Assembly (NCBI GenBank): GCA_021234155.1
Contig: JAJEKV010000174.1
Location: forward strand, 863,466-927,465
Origin: Isoetes taiwanensis
Lineage: Eukaryota; Streptophyta; Lycopodiopsida; Isoetales; Isoetaceae
DNA: 64,000 nt
Direction of reading: 5' to 3'
A program made the position numbers and the translations under genes. Below, piece after piece: positions 1 through 14,802 of the stretch (position 1 is its first letter; each line of letters starts with the position of its first letter). The notes beneath the pieces were generated by a model. That model did no database searches. It had not been told where the DNA came from and was given only the letters and a program-made list of their open reading frames with translations.

Positions 1-420
1 GACGCTCGAGTCCATTGGCGAGACGAGATCACGGTTGGGAGAGGGAAGTTGCCCGTCGTCGCCCGAGGCCTTCGGGAGAGGACTTTGGGGCAAGCTGCTT
101 CCGGGGTTTTTAGGGTCCGTGCTCTGGCGTCAACACCCCCTACGTCCAAGACACGCGGTAAGGTCCTAGTCAAATCGACAAGCATAGAGCCTCCGAAACG
201 TAAACCCTATGAGTTGCCAGGTTCTAGCAGGGTTTGCGTTTTGGGTGCCGAGTTTTGGTCTTTTGCGCTTGGGACGTGGCCAATCACATGCAGTTGAAAA
301 CGCGAAGCAAACGGAACTGACGGAATGGAGTTTGGACCTGTACTCCTCCCGTTGTGGCAGTTAGAAGTCAAGGCCCCTTTTCGATAGCAAGACATTAAAG
401 AAATTGTAATTAATGCATAG
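1..420. other. G+C-rich stretch, no gene recognised
   Basis: This stretch is richer in G+C than the DNA that follows. Short open frames exist on both strands (49-297 +, 207-395 -), but neither shows a domain, signal peptide or splice pattern I recognise. It could be the edge of a gene or element lying mostly outside the window. Confidence 0.3.
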
Positions 421-3526
<3,106 letters not shown>

Positions 3527-3875
3527 GTCGTAACAAGCGAACACGTAGCTACATATACTATTGGTGGAAACCTAACCTTTTTAAATCTAACAAAATAAAA
3601 TTTTAAGATAAACTACATCTTTGCATGTTGGTAAGGTATTAGTTATCGTGAAAGGTAAGGTATTACTAGTTATCATCATCATTATTATATACCTCATAGC
3701 TCAACGGATGTACCACAAAACATTGAACATTTTTATGGTGGTATATTTCATAACTTTAACGGGTGTAGCAAGTCAAATAAACCCCTATCCAGTTAAATAA
3801 ACCCATGTATCAAGTGTACATGCATTCTATACTATTTAAAAAAAAAAAAATTTTTTTTTTTTCAAATAAATAAAA

Positions 3876-5556
3876 AACGTCGTTACAAAGCGTCGTTCAA
3901 CGACGTTTTTGTCGTCGTTAACGACGTCCACGGCGTCGTTAAGCGACGACTGTGATTTCATCAAAAGGCGGCAATCCCGCGCTTATTTTCGAGCAAGCAA
4001 AGCTTTATGGAGGAGCATTTTTGAGGCGATTTTAGCGGATCTACTTTGGGGTCTATTCTAAGTGTAAGACAAGCTTCATAAGGTATGTGCGGATCAACCA
4101 ACTTCGTTTTTGAATCTAAACTTGTTTTTGGGTAGATTTAGGGCTTTTTGTATTTGTTGTTTGTTCTTCCTTCAACCTTCATTCTTCTTCTTCCATTCTT
4201 GCATCCTTCTTCCATACATATTCTTCCATTCCCTTTGTCATCTTCTTCTTGATTCTTCCTCCTCTTATACCACTACTTCCTCCTCTTATTCAAATTCTTA
4301 CTCTTAATCCTCCTCTTGCGCTCCATCTTCTTAGTATTCTTCCTCCCCATTTTGGGTTCCTCCTCTTCTTCTTAGCCTTTTCTTCTTGAATTCTTCCATT
4401 CTTCTTCTTTTTTTTTTTTCCCATCTAAGAAGGCGTCGTTAAAAAGGCGAGACCCTTCTTCTTTCCAAAATTTTTCCTTATTAGTTGTTTTATACTATTT
4501 CTTTCTAATCATTGAAATTTTTTTGTTTTGCATGTACACTCCTAGCAAAATGTGTTGTTCTTGCAAAACAAGTTGGCACCTCTTCCGGTAAGGATTTAGT
4601 TTTTCAATACGCTAATAAAATACTAATGCTTTATTTAGGTTAAATTGTTATCCAAGAAGGGGCGTCATTGAAACCACCCTCCCCATTGATTTTCCATATT
4701 TTTTTTTCCTTTAAGTTGTTTATTTATACTAATATTTTACTAATCATTGAATTTATTGTTTTGCATGTACCTCCTAGCAAATCGTTGTTTGTGCAAAACA
4801 ACTTCCTTTCCCTGTACCGGGTAAGCATTTAATTTTCAATATGCTTAATGTATTGATTAATGTATTTAGCTTAATTTATTGATTAATGTATTTAGCTAAA
4901 AAATTGGGGATTCATTTATTTTTGTATTTTTTTAATATATTTAAGCGACATCATTTAATGGCGTTAAAATCTTATATTTCTTTATTGGTTAAATTCATTT
5001 TATAGGCTTTAAATTAAATGTATTAACTTCATTCATAATAAATGTGTTATTATTATTTTTTTCAATTTAAAAAAAATAAAAAAATAAAAAAAAAATTAAA
5101 AAAAAAATTAAAAAAAAAAAAAAATTTTTTTTTTTTTTTAATACGTAAGCAACGTCGTTAAACGGCGTTGTTTAAAGTGGTCGTCACGCCGTCAACAACG
5201 GGCGCCGGCAACGGCCGCCCGGCCGCCCATTGGCGTGGTGGGCGCCGCGTGTGCGACGCGTCGTTAACGACGTCAAACACGCGGCTGCCACGTCCGCGAA
5301 CCCGCTTCGCCCGACGCCATCTTTGGCCGCCCGTACGCGTGGCATGCCGCGTACGCGTGGCGTCGTTGAACGACGTCGGTCGCCGCTTTAAGGCGCCCTT
5401 GGTTCGCGGCGCGTATAGCGACGCATAAAGGTCGTTTATCGACGCTCCGACGTCGAAATAGACGTCGTTTATCGACGTTTTGACGTCGATCATCGACGTC
5501 TAAACGACGTCTGGACGTCGTAATAGACGTCGTAACAGGGCTTTAATTTTGTAGTG
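3876..5556. mobile_element. CACTA-like element remnant with CGTCGTT subterminal words
   Basis: The right end reads ...ATTTTGTAGTG at 5546-5556; its reverse complement starts CACTACAAAAT, the hallmark terminus of CACTA (En/Spm) transposons. Both flanks of the region are crowded with a CGTCGTT/AACGACG word, often as the palindrome CGTCGTTAACGACG (3876-3956 and 5147-5535). This matches the subterminal transposase-binding repeats of CACTA elements. Each word block is preceded by a long A/T homopolymer tract (3837-3862 and 5065-5141). The middle is C+T-rich with no transposase, so the element is non-autonomous. I could not find a matching left CACTA end. Confidence 0.6.
5065..5141. repeat. A/T homopolymer tracts
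   Basis: Runs of A broken by single T, then a run of T. It lies directly before the right CGTCGTT word block. A shorter A13-T13-like tract (3837-3862) precedes the left block. Confidence 0.85.
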
Positions 5557-6711
5557 TTCGTAGGGGCATCAATCAGATTGCAACACTAAGATTACTGGTA
5601 ATGTTTTTATTTTGTTAGACTCGTTTTTTTTTCCTTGGATGGGATTACAAATTTGAAAACGATTTGGCTTCCTCTTGAGATTTTTTTCATCTTGTTTGGA
5701 GGATGGGTCACGAATGCTGAAATGATTTGGCTGCCACAGGTTGCAGATGTACCAGCTGTCTATTGCTAGTTCTGTGTTGTTGTGGCTTATAAGATTCAAT
5801 TCAAGCTCAATGATGAATGCAGTTTTGCTCTAATTGTTCTAAAGGTATGTGCAAGGATCATGCTTACTACATTTAGGCATTAAGCATTAATCAGAAGAAT
5901 TTGTGTTCATGAGTGATTATAATGATCTTCCATACATGATAGAAAACGGATGTCTTTGTGAGAAAAAGGCTTTTGATCTATAAAGGAGACAGTTCAAATT
6001 ATAAAAAAACAGAGGTCTCTTATTCTAGTTAGAAGCGCAGACCATTTGACATCTCTAAGATTGATGTTGTTCTAAATCCAAAGCCACATCCTCTTTCTTA
6101 ATTGGAAACCCGGGGAAGATTTAGGTTCTATTGGAAACCGGGGAAGCTTATGAACCGGTTTGGGCTATTGGTGCGGCAAAGTTGCTACTCGATCAAGCTC
6201 GGGGAGGTGCATGCGAGAAATAAGGAGTTGGCTCGGTAAAATGTGAATTCGAAGTCGCTACCTCTACCCGAATCCTTTATGGAGGTTACATTCGACCTCA
6301 ATTGTCTTTGAATTAGCTTGTGGCCCGATGTGGATGGCTTCCTTGTTGGGGTGCATCATTGAAACCATAATTTGTGGACATTATCAACTCGCAAATTTGA
6401 AGAAATGATCGAAGCTTCCTGAGAAACTTTGCTTAGATTTAATAAAACGTTATGTAATCTAATGGTACATTGGTTTCTCGGTGGGCCGAGAATGAATAAT
6501 AATTAATATGGTTGAAATAAAATTCATATTAATTCCAAATTAGTTCCTCCTAATTGGAAAAGGTCTTTTAAGTCTACTCTAGTAGTAGACGAAAGTTAAA
6601 GAATGACTTGAGCGCTTTATCTGGTGGATTGGTTTGTTTAGGGGAGATTGAATGTAATTGCAGATATCACTAGGCATGTAAGACAGGTCCGGCTATCGAA
6701 TTCAATTTCAC
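5557..6711. other. Unassigned stretch before the UBR7-like fragment
   Basis: No frame longer than about 75 codons and no recognised motif. It may hold intron and decayed 5' exons of the UBR7-like fragment that follows, but I could not identify the UBR zinc-finger exon here. Confidence 0.3.
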
Positions 6712-7244
6712 AATGTTCAAAGTTACTTAAAATTTTGTCCTTATCCTGATAAAGAAGGGCTCGACTTAGGAAAGATGTTGCAATGCTGCATCTGTGAAGA
6801 CTGATACCATGAAAGTCATATTGGCCTGGCTCCAAACGAACAGGTTATTTTATCTCGTATTATTCTATAAACACCTTCAACTAATTAATCTATTGTAGGT
6901 AGGTTCCAAAGCATGAAGATGGTGAGCTTGCATTTGATGAGTTCGTTTGTCCAGCTTGTTTAGATCGTTGCAATTTCTTAGAACATTATAAAGAGTTTAT
7001 AGTACAGCCCGCTTCTATATCAGAAAAAAATTCAATAATAGCTCATGATTTTGAAGACCACAAAAAGAGCACTCTGCAAATATGCATCGATAATAATAAA
7101 GGGAATGAGAATAGTGATTGCAGTTCTCTTGTCTCAATAGCAGTGGGAGCTAATAATGTAAGTGATGCAGCAGATGAAGTTCCAAGTTCTGAAGGCTACA
7201 AAACAAGTTGTCCACAAGTAGGGACATCGATAATGGTCGGATGA
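6712..7244 (+). pseudogene. UBR7-like PHD-region gene fragment, broken
   Basis: Two exon-like blocks read through on the plus strand. The first (6712-6843) encodes PYPD...LQCCICED*YHESHIGL, the characteristic PHD-like segment of UBR7-type E3 ubiquitin ligases; the expected Trp after CED is a TGA stop (6802-6804). A 59-bp intron follows (GT at 6844, AG at 6901-6902). The second block (6903-7244) encodes DEFVCPACLDRCNFLEHY, matching the next cysteine pair of the family, then an open acidic/serine-rich tail to a stop. The N-terminal UBR zinc finger and the C-terminal domain are absent. The fragment lies just upstream of a transposase gene, so capture by a transposon is possible. The UBR7 assignment is from motif memory. 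Confidence 0.6.
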
Positions 7245-7650
7245 TAGCTGCAGGTCGTAGCTTCTTACATTCTAGGTAATGATGTAAAGCGGTGGGCCGG
7301 CGCTTAGAGAGTACATCTGGTAGCGTGGTTGGACCCAAGGAAGCATCAGGTTGCAAATTGGCTGGCCACCTAGGTAGCACTGATCCAAAACTGGCAGCAC
7401 TTTTTCTTGAAAGAGGATGAAGAGAGAAGATATGCAAGTGTCATGACTGTTTGCAGATGTATGTGGGCCTTCTTTCTCTAGAAGTTGCAGTGTTTACAAA
7501 TCTATTCAAACTTTAAGACATGGGCTTAGATAAACAGGTATGTAACTGCAGTCTTAATTACAGAGTAAGAACAGTGACCCAATTTACAGATAAGAACAGG
7601 CATGCAAACTAACTATCCAACTAACTTGCTATCCAACTAACTTGCAACAG

Positions 7651-9582
7651 GTTCTCTCATGTTGATGTGAGAACACAATGGAAGAGGATAGAAGAGCTAT
7701 GGGATAAACATTTAAGAACTATATTGGGTCCCTTATTGGGACATAGCTCTGATGGTGATGCACGTCGTAGAGGCTATACATTATTGAAGGGGAAAGATGG
7801 GCAAGATAAGTGTTATAGAATACCTTGGGAAGGGTGGGTCTTTACCGCAAGTGTAAGTGCTAGTGGTGACATTTATGGTTTACATGATCCGGATTTTATC
7901 CATAACGGAAAGAAGCTAATTAACCCATTGGGTAATGCATCGAGAAGGTTGTATTTGGGCAATGAGCTTGTCACTTTAAATGACATTTGGCATGTCTATA
8001 AGATATGTGAAGGACATGGCTTGGAAATTGGAGATGTCGAGCGGAATGATAGACAAAATTGGAGGTCAGCCCAAAGATTGGCATCACGAAAGGTTCAAAC
8101 TTGCTCGAAGGACATTAGGGAAGGAAAATATGGCTTGCCAATGCGAACAATTGGAACTGAAATATACTTGTCCATTGTTGCGATGTACATTGACATTTTT
8201 CTATCTCCACACATGGATTTATATTCGCGCATCGAATCTGCCTCAACTATATCCTTCTTCTTCAGGCAAGTTTTTAGATACATCTTGTTTTAGTAATCCT
8301 TTACTCTTAGAGTGTGTAATTGACATAATCATATGATTTTAGATGGTGGAGGTTGTGGATTTTGAGACATGGCACATACAATTTGAGCAAGAACTTTATC
8401 AGTCGCGAGACGTTTATAGATGTACAACTTTCATGCCACTATGTCGTGCTGCTTGTAAAGTATTTCAGAGATAATTGTGATTACTTATCACTTCCACTAG
8501 ATCATACTGGATCAGATGCATGTGAGAATTTTTTCTCTAAAGTTGGTGGAATGGTTAGAAATGAATGATCATACGATGGCGCAGATTTGTTAGAAAGTGC
8601 AAGTGCATTAAACCGAGTGGCGGAATTTGAAGCTTTATCAAATTTGATTTTTCCTCCTACACATGCCAAGCAAGAAAATATATGGCATAAATTGGAGAGA
8701 CGTGTTGGAGATGATGGGAAGGATATAAAATCTGATCTCTCGGACTATACTTTGGTCAAAACGGATGATCAAATAATTGTTGCACTGAAAGAAGGTTTTT
8801 TATATGCCAAAGAATTGTGTGCCATTGTAGGTATTGGTTGTGATGAAACAGATATGACTTGGTGGGAGAAACCATGGGCTTTAGAGGACTTCTTTCACAA
8901 GGATTACTTCAAGCAAATGCAGGTTGATAATTTTGAAGATGAGAGTGACATTATCAATGAAGGGGCCATTGATAATATTGTGCATGATCTAGAAGAAGAT
9001 GGTACAATTTGTTCACAGTTAGAAATGCAACATGTGTTTGATGATATGCTAGATGAAAGGGAACTTGGAAAGAATACTAAAGTTGACAGGAATGTGGTAG
9101 TGGATGGTAAGATAATTTGCAAGGCAACTTTGGTCAGCCACTTGAATGGTAGCCCTTGGCTTTCAAAGGATAGGTTGACCAAGGTGAAGAATCAAGTGTA
9201 TGAAACTATGGACAAAAAGTTAAATGTTGTGACTACACTTGGAATTGGATCCGATTGTGCAGTGTATTTTGAACTTGAAGTTGAACCTAAAGGCAATGGT
9301 AAGAAGCGAAAGAAAAAGGATCTCAAGGAAACAAAAGTTGTTTGGTATGCAGGTAGAGTTTTGAGTATGAGACGAAAAGTTGGTAAGTCATGGAAAGAAA
9401 GTAGAGAGCCGATTGACTTAAGTAATCGACCTACATGTCCTATGGAGATTAACCTTGCTTGGTACAATTTTCACGAGGATGCAAAAAACAAGCTTCAATG
9501 GTTTACTTATGATCTATCTGATAGCCAGCCCATTTCACTTGATTCAATATTTTCGCTCGCTTATGTACACCCTGCCAAATAA
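7651..9582 (+). pseudogene. Transposase-like gene, broken by one stop
   Basis: The frame opens after a CAACAG acceptor at 7650 and encodes a WDKHLRTILGPLLGHSSDGDARRR segment and later SAQRLASRKV. A probable short intron (about 8276-8342, ending TTTTAG) leads to a second block with DHTGSDACENFFSKVGG, an in-frame TGA at 8566-8568, and a 330-codon acidic C-terminal part ending at 9582. The GSD-x-x-ENFF pattern resembles the C-terminal catalytic region of RNase-H-fold transposases (P-element/THAP9-like proteins have a comparable motif). I cannot name the superfamily. The 3' end touches a LINE on the other strand. Confidence 0.55.
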
Positions 9583-9585
9583 ATT

Positions 9586-10637
9586 TCCTTATGGCAGCTT
9601 CAATGAGCCTGTAAGATGCCTTATCAGCCACAATAGCAGATGAAAAGAAAACATGGGTACTTGCTAACACAGCATTAGCAATTTCAACTCTTCCTGCAAG
9701 GGAAAGTGTAGAAGGGTAAGCCTGGAGCTTTTTCTTAATTCTAGAGACAATGGGCTCCCATAGACCATGTATAGTACTGTTTATAACCAAAGGTATCCCC
9801 AGTATCTTTGTGGCTGCTGATCTACCAATTATGTTGACACCTAGAATATCTTGATCCTGGGAGTCCATGATAATTGCACACTTTGCCTTGTTTAGACAGA
9901 CCCCCGAGGCTTTTCCAAACCTGTCCATTGCCTCCAGGAAATTTTTCAGGCTATTATCCTCATGCTTTAAGAAGACAAATGTATCATCAGCATACTGCAT
10001 GATGATAAAATTACCCATGTCCTTGGGTAAGGCCAAGCAATTGATCAATCCCTGAGTCTGCAGGTGCAAGGCCAGCCTGGTTACTATTTCAGCACCTATG
10101 AGCAAAAGGTATGGTACCAGTGGGCATCCCTGTCTGACCCCCCTTTTGCACTGGAATAACTTAGTAGGGGTGCCATTTATAACTAAAGCTGAAGAGGCAG
10201 AGTTATTCAGACTCATAATTTTATGAAAGACTGTATCTGGGAATCCCAAATGATAGATAGATAGATAGATGTAAAGCTTTCTGTAGGAATTGCCAGCTGA
10301 TGGTATCATAGGCCCTTTTGAAATCCAGCTTAAGGAGCATACACCCTTGGCCAGACAACTTGTTCCAATGCAGACCTTCAGCCGCTCCCAAATAATTGTC
10401 CAAGATGCTCCTGTTGTGGAGGAAGGCAGACTGGCAGGGATTGATAATTTCCTGAAGTCTCATCTTCAATCTGTTGGCCAAAATCTTGGCCAGTATCTTG
10501 TATGTAGTGTTTGTAAGGGAGATTGGCCTCCAATCCCCCAAATTCTCTGGATTGTCTATCTTTGGGATGAGTACTATGTGGCCAGCATTGATTGCAGGGT
10601 TGATTTTGCTAGCCTTCAAAGAAAACAGTGGGGTCAT
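9586..10637 (-). pseudogene. LINE reverse transcriptase domain
   Basis: Conserved reverse transcriptase blocks appear in order: LIPKIDNPENLGDWRPISL, then NPCQSAFLHNRSILDN, LLKLDFKRAYDTISW, RGVRQGCPL and the active-site QYADDTFVF. The two catalytic Asp of YADD are intact. Between the DTISW block and GFPDTVFHKIM a run of GATA units (10248-10270) has expanded and shifted the frame, so the domain is split into two open frames (10221-10637 and 9503-10309). The enzyme would have copied LINE RNA at the nicked target. Confidence 0.9.
10248..10270. repeat. (GATA)n inside LINE reverse transcriptase
   Basis: Five or so GATA units interrupt the reverse transcriptase frame of the LINE. A matching TATC run lies at 12943-12961 just outside the 5' end of the element. 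Confidence 0.85.
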
Positions 10638-10782
10638 CCTTCAAAATTTCCCAGAATTCTAAGAAGAATTCAGGGGAAAACCCATCAGGGCCTGGACTTT
10701 TGTCAGGGGCCATGGATTTCAGGGTCTCCCAGATTTCTTTCTCTGGAGGGATGGCCAACAATTCTTGATCAGAGATCCTCTA

Positions 10783-12090
10783 TTAAATACCAGGAATATC
10801 TTTAAAGAATTCTTGAAGCTCGTCCTCATTGGTAGGTTGTTCTGCAAAGAGTTTGGCATACTCCTTGTAAAAATAATCTTCTATGCCATCTTGAGTATCA
10901 ATAGTATGCCCCTGCTCTGTCTTAACCCTGATAATGCCATTATTGCAGATCCTATTCTTTGCAGCCCTAAAACAATAGGCTGAACTACCATTATCCATGG
11001 CATTTATGAATTTACTCTTGCTCTTAATAGACAAGATTCTGGCTTCATCCTCCTCAATGATCTTCACCTTGTTTTCCAGTTCCAATTCTTGCTCCTGAAG
11101 CACCGCGTTATCTTTGTCCTGAAACAGCTGAGTTCTTATCACTTTTATCTGCTTGTAAACTTCATATTTCTTTTTCTTCTTTTCCTGGAACCATCTCTTT
11201 CCCCACTGTTTAGCACAGCCTTTCATCTCCTTCAATCTATCCAAGAATGAGTTCATTGACCCTCTGTTAGGAATCCTAGGAAGCTCCATATAATAAGCTT
11301 TGAAAGCATCACAGAAGCCTTTCATCTTCAAAAGTTTAGTGTTGAATTTAAATGGGATGTTGTTCCCTCCCCTAGTAGCCATCTCAACCTTCTCCAAGAT
11401 TTGAGGGTAATGATCAGAGATTGAGATGGAGTTATCATTGGAGATGATTACATTATCCCAGGATTGAAGATCCCTGTTACAGATATAGAATCTGTCGAAG
11501 GCAATAGGTTCTTTCAGATCCCTTTCTCTTATTGCTCCAGGAGAAAACATTGGAGGAAGAAGGGGGATATAACAGAAATTTGCCATAAGTGTCTCCCAGG
11601 CAGCCCTTTCCTTTTTATTCATATTCAATTTTTTCCCCAACTTCGGTCCCAGGTTGGAGTATTATTAAAGTCTCCAGCCAGAAGAAAATTTTTAATGTGG
11701 TTGTTTGAACTGATCCATTGATGCATTTGCAACCATTGAACCTCTCTCTCTCTGATGGCTCTGTTGAAGCATAAATATTTATGATCCCAATCGATTTACC
11801 CTCTATTGCTAGCACTGCAACTGTCCATCTGCCTGATGAATGGCTGAATTTATGTTCACATTTATACCCTGTCCAAATAGTACAAATCCCTCCTCTGGTC
11901 CCATCTGCTGGTGCCCACACAGAATCACTATTGGGATTGATCCAGCTGCCCAGGTGAGCTGACTCAAAGGCTGGATGTCTATGTTCCTGGATAAAATTAT
12001 ACTAGATTTCATCTCCTTAATTGCAATGAGGGCTCGTTTTCTTTTGAGGGGGCCCTTCATCCCCCTTAAATTCCATGTAATTAACTTCAT
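10783..12090 (-). pseudogene. LINE endonuclease and linker (ORF2 N-terminal part)
   Basis: The frame begins MKLITWNLRGMKGPLKRKR at 12090, the canonical start of plant L1 endonucleases. Further on it contains GGICTIWTGYK, INIYAS, the catalytic AGDFNNT and SDHYP. These are the metal-binding and catalytic segments of AP-like endonucleases that nick the target for target-primed reverse transcription. At least two frameshifts break it (around 11900 and 11640). A lysine-rich linker (10783-11640) leads toward the reverse transcriptase. Confidence 0.85.
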
Positions 12091-12098
12091 TACACCAC

Positions 12099-12925
12099 TT
12101 ATGCAGGATACTTAATCCTTTCCTTGACCTTAAGATTCAAGGCAGGACTATTATCAGCGAAAGTAACTCTCTTCCCTCTAATTTTGTTGAGGGGGGTGAA
12201 ATTTTTTTTCCCTTTGGTCTGTAGGTCGACATTGACCTGGTTGACCTGGACTTCTAGTGGGGTCTCAAGCACCACTGTGTCCGAGGTGTCTTCCAATTCA
12301 GCATTCACTTCCATTGGGAATTTGGTAAAGAATTTATATTCCCCCTCCTCTGTCCTAGTTTTGGTATTGTGGAAAAATCATCAGCATTATGCTCAATCAT
12401 CTCCATCAAATCATCAAAGAGTTCAGGTTCTTTAGCTTGCTCCAAATTGTCCTGCAATTCTGTTTGGCTCATAGGCTTATTCAACTTGGATCCTTCACCC
12501 CTTAGAACTTCCACTCCTGGGGATTCTTCTGGGATCCCTGAGATATTATCTTCCCCTTGTTTCAGAAGCTTCCTTTGATCTCGGTTGATTTGATCCAGAA
12601 TAGATTAGACCACCTGTGACTGCATCCTGACCTGCGACATTCCATTTTGGAGTCTTGTCTTCGCCCCGAGTTCTCTCCCTCCTGCTCCCGAACTGCTTGC
12701 CATCGGAACCGGCCAGTCGTCCACCGTGAAGAAACTCTGTTTGCAACCCCGGTTGAAACAGTCCTCACCTTCCTTCCCTTTGGATATGGCTCTGATAAGC
12801 CCAATCATTTCTATCTGCATAGGTTCTGATAACCCCTTAAAAAATGAAATCCATTCCTCTGCCAAGTTTGCATACTGTCGTACTTCCTTCCCCTTTCTCG
12901 TCCCATCACTGACCCAATCGCCCAT
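12099..12925 (-). pseudogene. LINE ORF1-like region
   Basis: Three overlapping short minus-strand frames (12605-12925, 12305-12514, 12099-12314) lie directly upstream of the endonuclease. They are rich in Glu, Asp and Lys. Position suggests the nucleic-acid-binding ORF1 protein of the LINE, but I see no RRM or CCHC knuckle, so the call rests on context. Confidence 0.5.
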
Positions 12926-12942
12926 TAGCTGTAAAAAATACT

Positions 12943-12961
12943 ATCTATCTATCTATCTATC
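12943..12961. repeat. (TATC)n microsatellite
   Basis: Short TATC tandem run at the 5' border of the minus-strand LINE. Confidence 0.85.
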
Positions 12962-13305
12962 TTACATCATGGCCATGGCCCTGTGGCCCAGCCCCACAAC
13001 CCTGTCCCTGTCTCTGTCCCATTCTGTTAACTTACCTCACATAGCGCCTAACCCTGCTTTTTGATAGCTTTGTGGCCAATCAAATAAAAGGTTTGTTTTT
13101 ATATTTATTTTGATAGTTTCTTTAATTTTTAATATATTGATTAACTTGGTGTGTGTTTTTATTTTTGCAAGTGACAAAGGGAAGAACAAGGTTGCTTAGT
13201 CTTTGGCCAAGTATAAACAGCCTTGGATTATGCCATGTTGTGTGCATGTTATCTATTGCTTCATGCTACCTCAATGCCACTTTAGTTGGATGTCATGATT
13301 TTCTT

Positions 13306-13609
13306 GGGTTGTAAAAACTATGGTTTTGAGTGAATCACATATTTGCATATGATTACTGAAGCTTAATGTTTTGAGATGTGAAGGAGAATGTGAGACTCAT
13401 ATGAGCAAACATTATCAAACATGATACTTCGATTCAGTATACATATTGGGGGTATATGTAATGTTCACAAAAGGTCGTATACGAGGGGTTTTTTAATTGA
13501 TAAATGATGTATAAAATTGGGAGGGGGTATATGCATGCAAAATTTGAAAATCGTATGGTAGGGGTTTTTGATCAAAAAAGTGTCGTATATAGGGTTGTTT
13601 TTACAACCC
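13306..13609. mobile_element. Candidate MITE with 13-bp TIRs
   Basis: GGGTTGTAAAAAC at 13306-13318 is repeated as its exact reverse complement at 13597-13609, enclosing 304 bp with no coding capacity. I see no clear target duplication, so this is a candidate only. Confidence 0.45.
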
Positions 13610-13802
13610 TATGTACGCAGATGGCATATCCCTTATAGGATAGGTGCACCCCCCGGGCTTGGAGACTAAATTAGCCTGCTGCATGTTTAGGGTTTCCTGC
13701 AAAGCTTTGCACATGACTTCCAGGCGTGATATGTTCTCCCCATAAGCTGTGTAAGCTTTTGGGCACATTGCAACGCTCCTAATGGACGACCTCCCTTCTA
13801 AT

Positions 13803-14442
13803 TTAATACCGATTGCCTCCTGAAACTTGCCTTTTCTTTATGCTTTTCGTGTGGTGTGGTTTGCCGAGATTTCTTTGGTCTCTCGCTTCCGCTTGTCGGA
13901 GCTTCGCTAGTGGGTTCACTTTTAACCTTGCCGCCAGTAGCCTCCACTCTTTTTCGCGAATCGCTGCCCAATTAACCTTGAACTTCTCTGGATCCTGCTT
14001 TGCTCTACGGTAGTTATCCGAATGCAAATAGGTATGATATCATCTTTCTAACTTCTCTGTTCTTCAATCCGTCCGGGTATATTTTGCTCGAAGTTCATTA
14101 GAGCTCCTTCATGCTCGGCCTTACCTTGTCAATAGAAGTTTTGCAGGGAATGACCCCGTTGGTATCCCAAACTTCATTGTACTGCGGATATGAGATCTAT
14201 TCGAAATTGAGAGGGATGAACACCCTCGTTTGGTGACCGCATCACAATGGGAAGTCTTCTTCGATTGGCAATCGCCAGTCGGGTCTTAAAGGAACGTTCT
14301 TCCGCCCGGAAGAATGCAAGAAAAATCAATTAACAGGGACCCTTAAACCCATAGAAATTTTGTTTAGTTGCTTTTGCTTACCCCACGATGGCCTCCGTTT
14401 GGAATTCATCTTGGCTTGAGGCGGAATCACCTTCTTTACCAT
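13803..14442 (-). CDS. Hypothetical basic protein, possibly spliced
   Basis: A minus-strand start at 14442 opens MVKKVIPPQAKMNSKRRPSWG and meets a GTAAGC donor at 14382. Further downstream are an open block around 14215-14300 (AEERSFKTRLAIANRRR) and a 74-codon lysine/arginine-rich frame (13803-14027) ending in a stop. Exon borders in between are not certain. No family recognised; the composition suggests a nucleic-acid-binding or nuclear protein. It is divergently arranged with the ORF at 14803. Confidence 0.35.
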
Positions 14443-14672
14443 GGTTGATCCTTTTTATTTAATGTGGAAACCGAGAGCACAAATTCGCGGGTTGCTTGGC
14501 GAGGAGTAGAGAAAGTTGGGGAAGAGAGATTTGGAAAACACAAATTCGAAAAATTAGTTTATCTATGGTTCAGTTCAAAATGGTCGCATTCATTACCGCG
14601 GGTGGCAAACATGTAATGATTGTATAAATGGGTACGGGCTAGACAAAGAGACGGGCAGAAAATAGGTGGCAC

Positions 14673-14678
14673 TATATA
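14673..14678 (+). promoter_or_regulatory. TATA-box-like element
   Basis: CTATATAGG sits about 125 bp upstream of the ATG at 14803, between two divergent ORFs. Weak evidence on its own. Confidence 0.3.
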
Positions 14679-14802
14679 GGTGAAGGGTGGGAAAAAAATG
14701 TATGAAGGGTGAAAAAAATGTATTTTGGAGTCAAAAGTCTTTGGTCTTTGGGCTTCGCGTTTATTTGCTACCCACCAGCATACTTTTGCCTGTCTGTTAA
14801 AG

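Larger units (their letters stand above)
9586..12925 (-). mobile_element. L1-type LINE, minus strand, 3'-truncated
   Basis: Reading leftward from 12925, the order is an ORF1-like segment, an apurinic-type endonuclease, a linker and a reverse transcriptase, the order of plant L1 LINEs. Sequence stops resembling a LINE near 9586, without the zinc-binding C-terminal domain or a poly(A) tail, so the 3' end is missing. The break abuts the stop codon of the plus-strand transposase. Several frameshifts make it inactive. Confidence 0.85.

Noticed and set aside
5158-5493. 111-aa minus-strand and 86-aa plus-strand ORFs
   Set aside because: Both lie on the CGTCGTT/GACGTC word array; the Arg/Asp-rich composition comes from the repeat.
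9503-9585. LINE reverse transcriptase continuing into the end of the transposase gene
   Set aside because: The minus frame stays open there and looks faintly LINE-like (GVHKRAKIL), but the plus-strand frame also runs to a clean stop at 9582. I could not decide, so the LINE border was set at the transposase stop.
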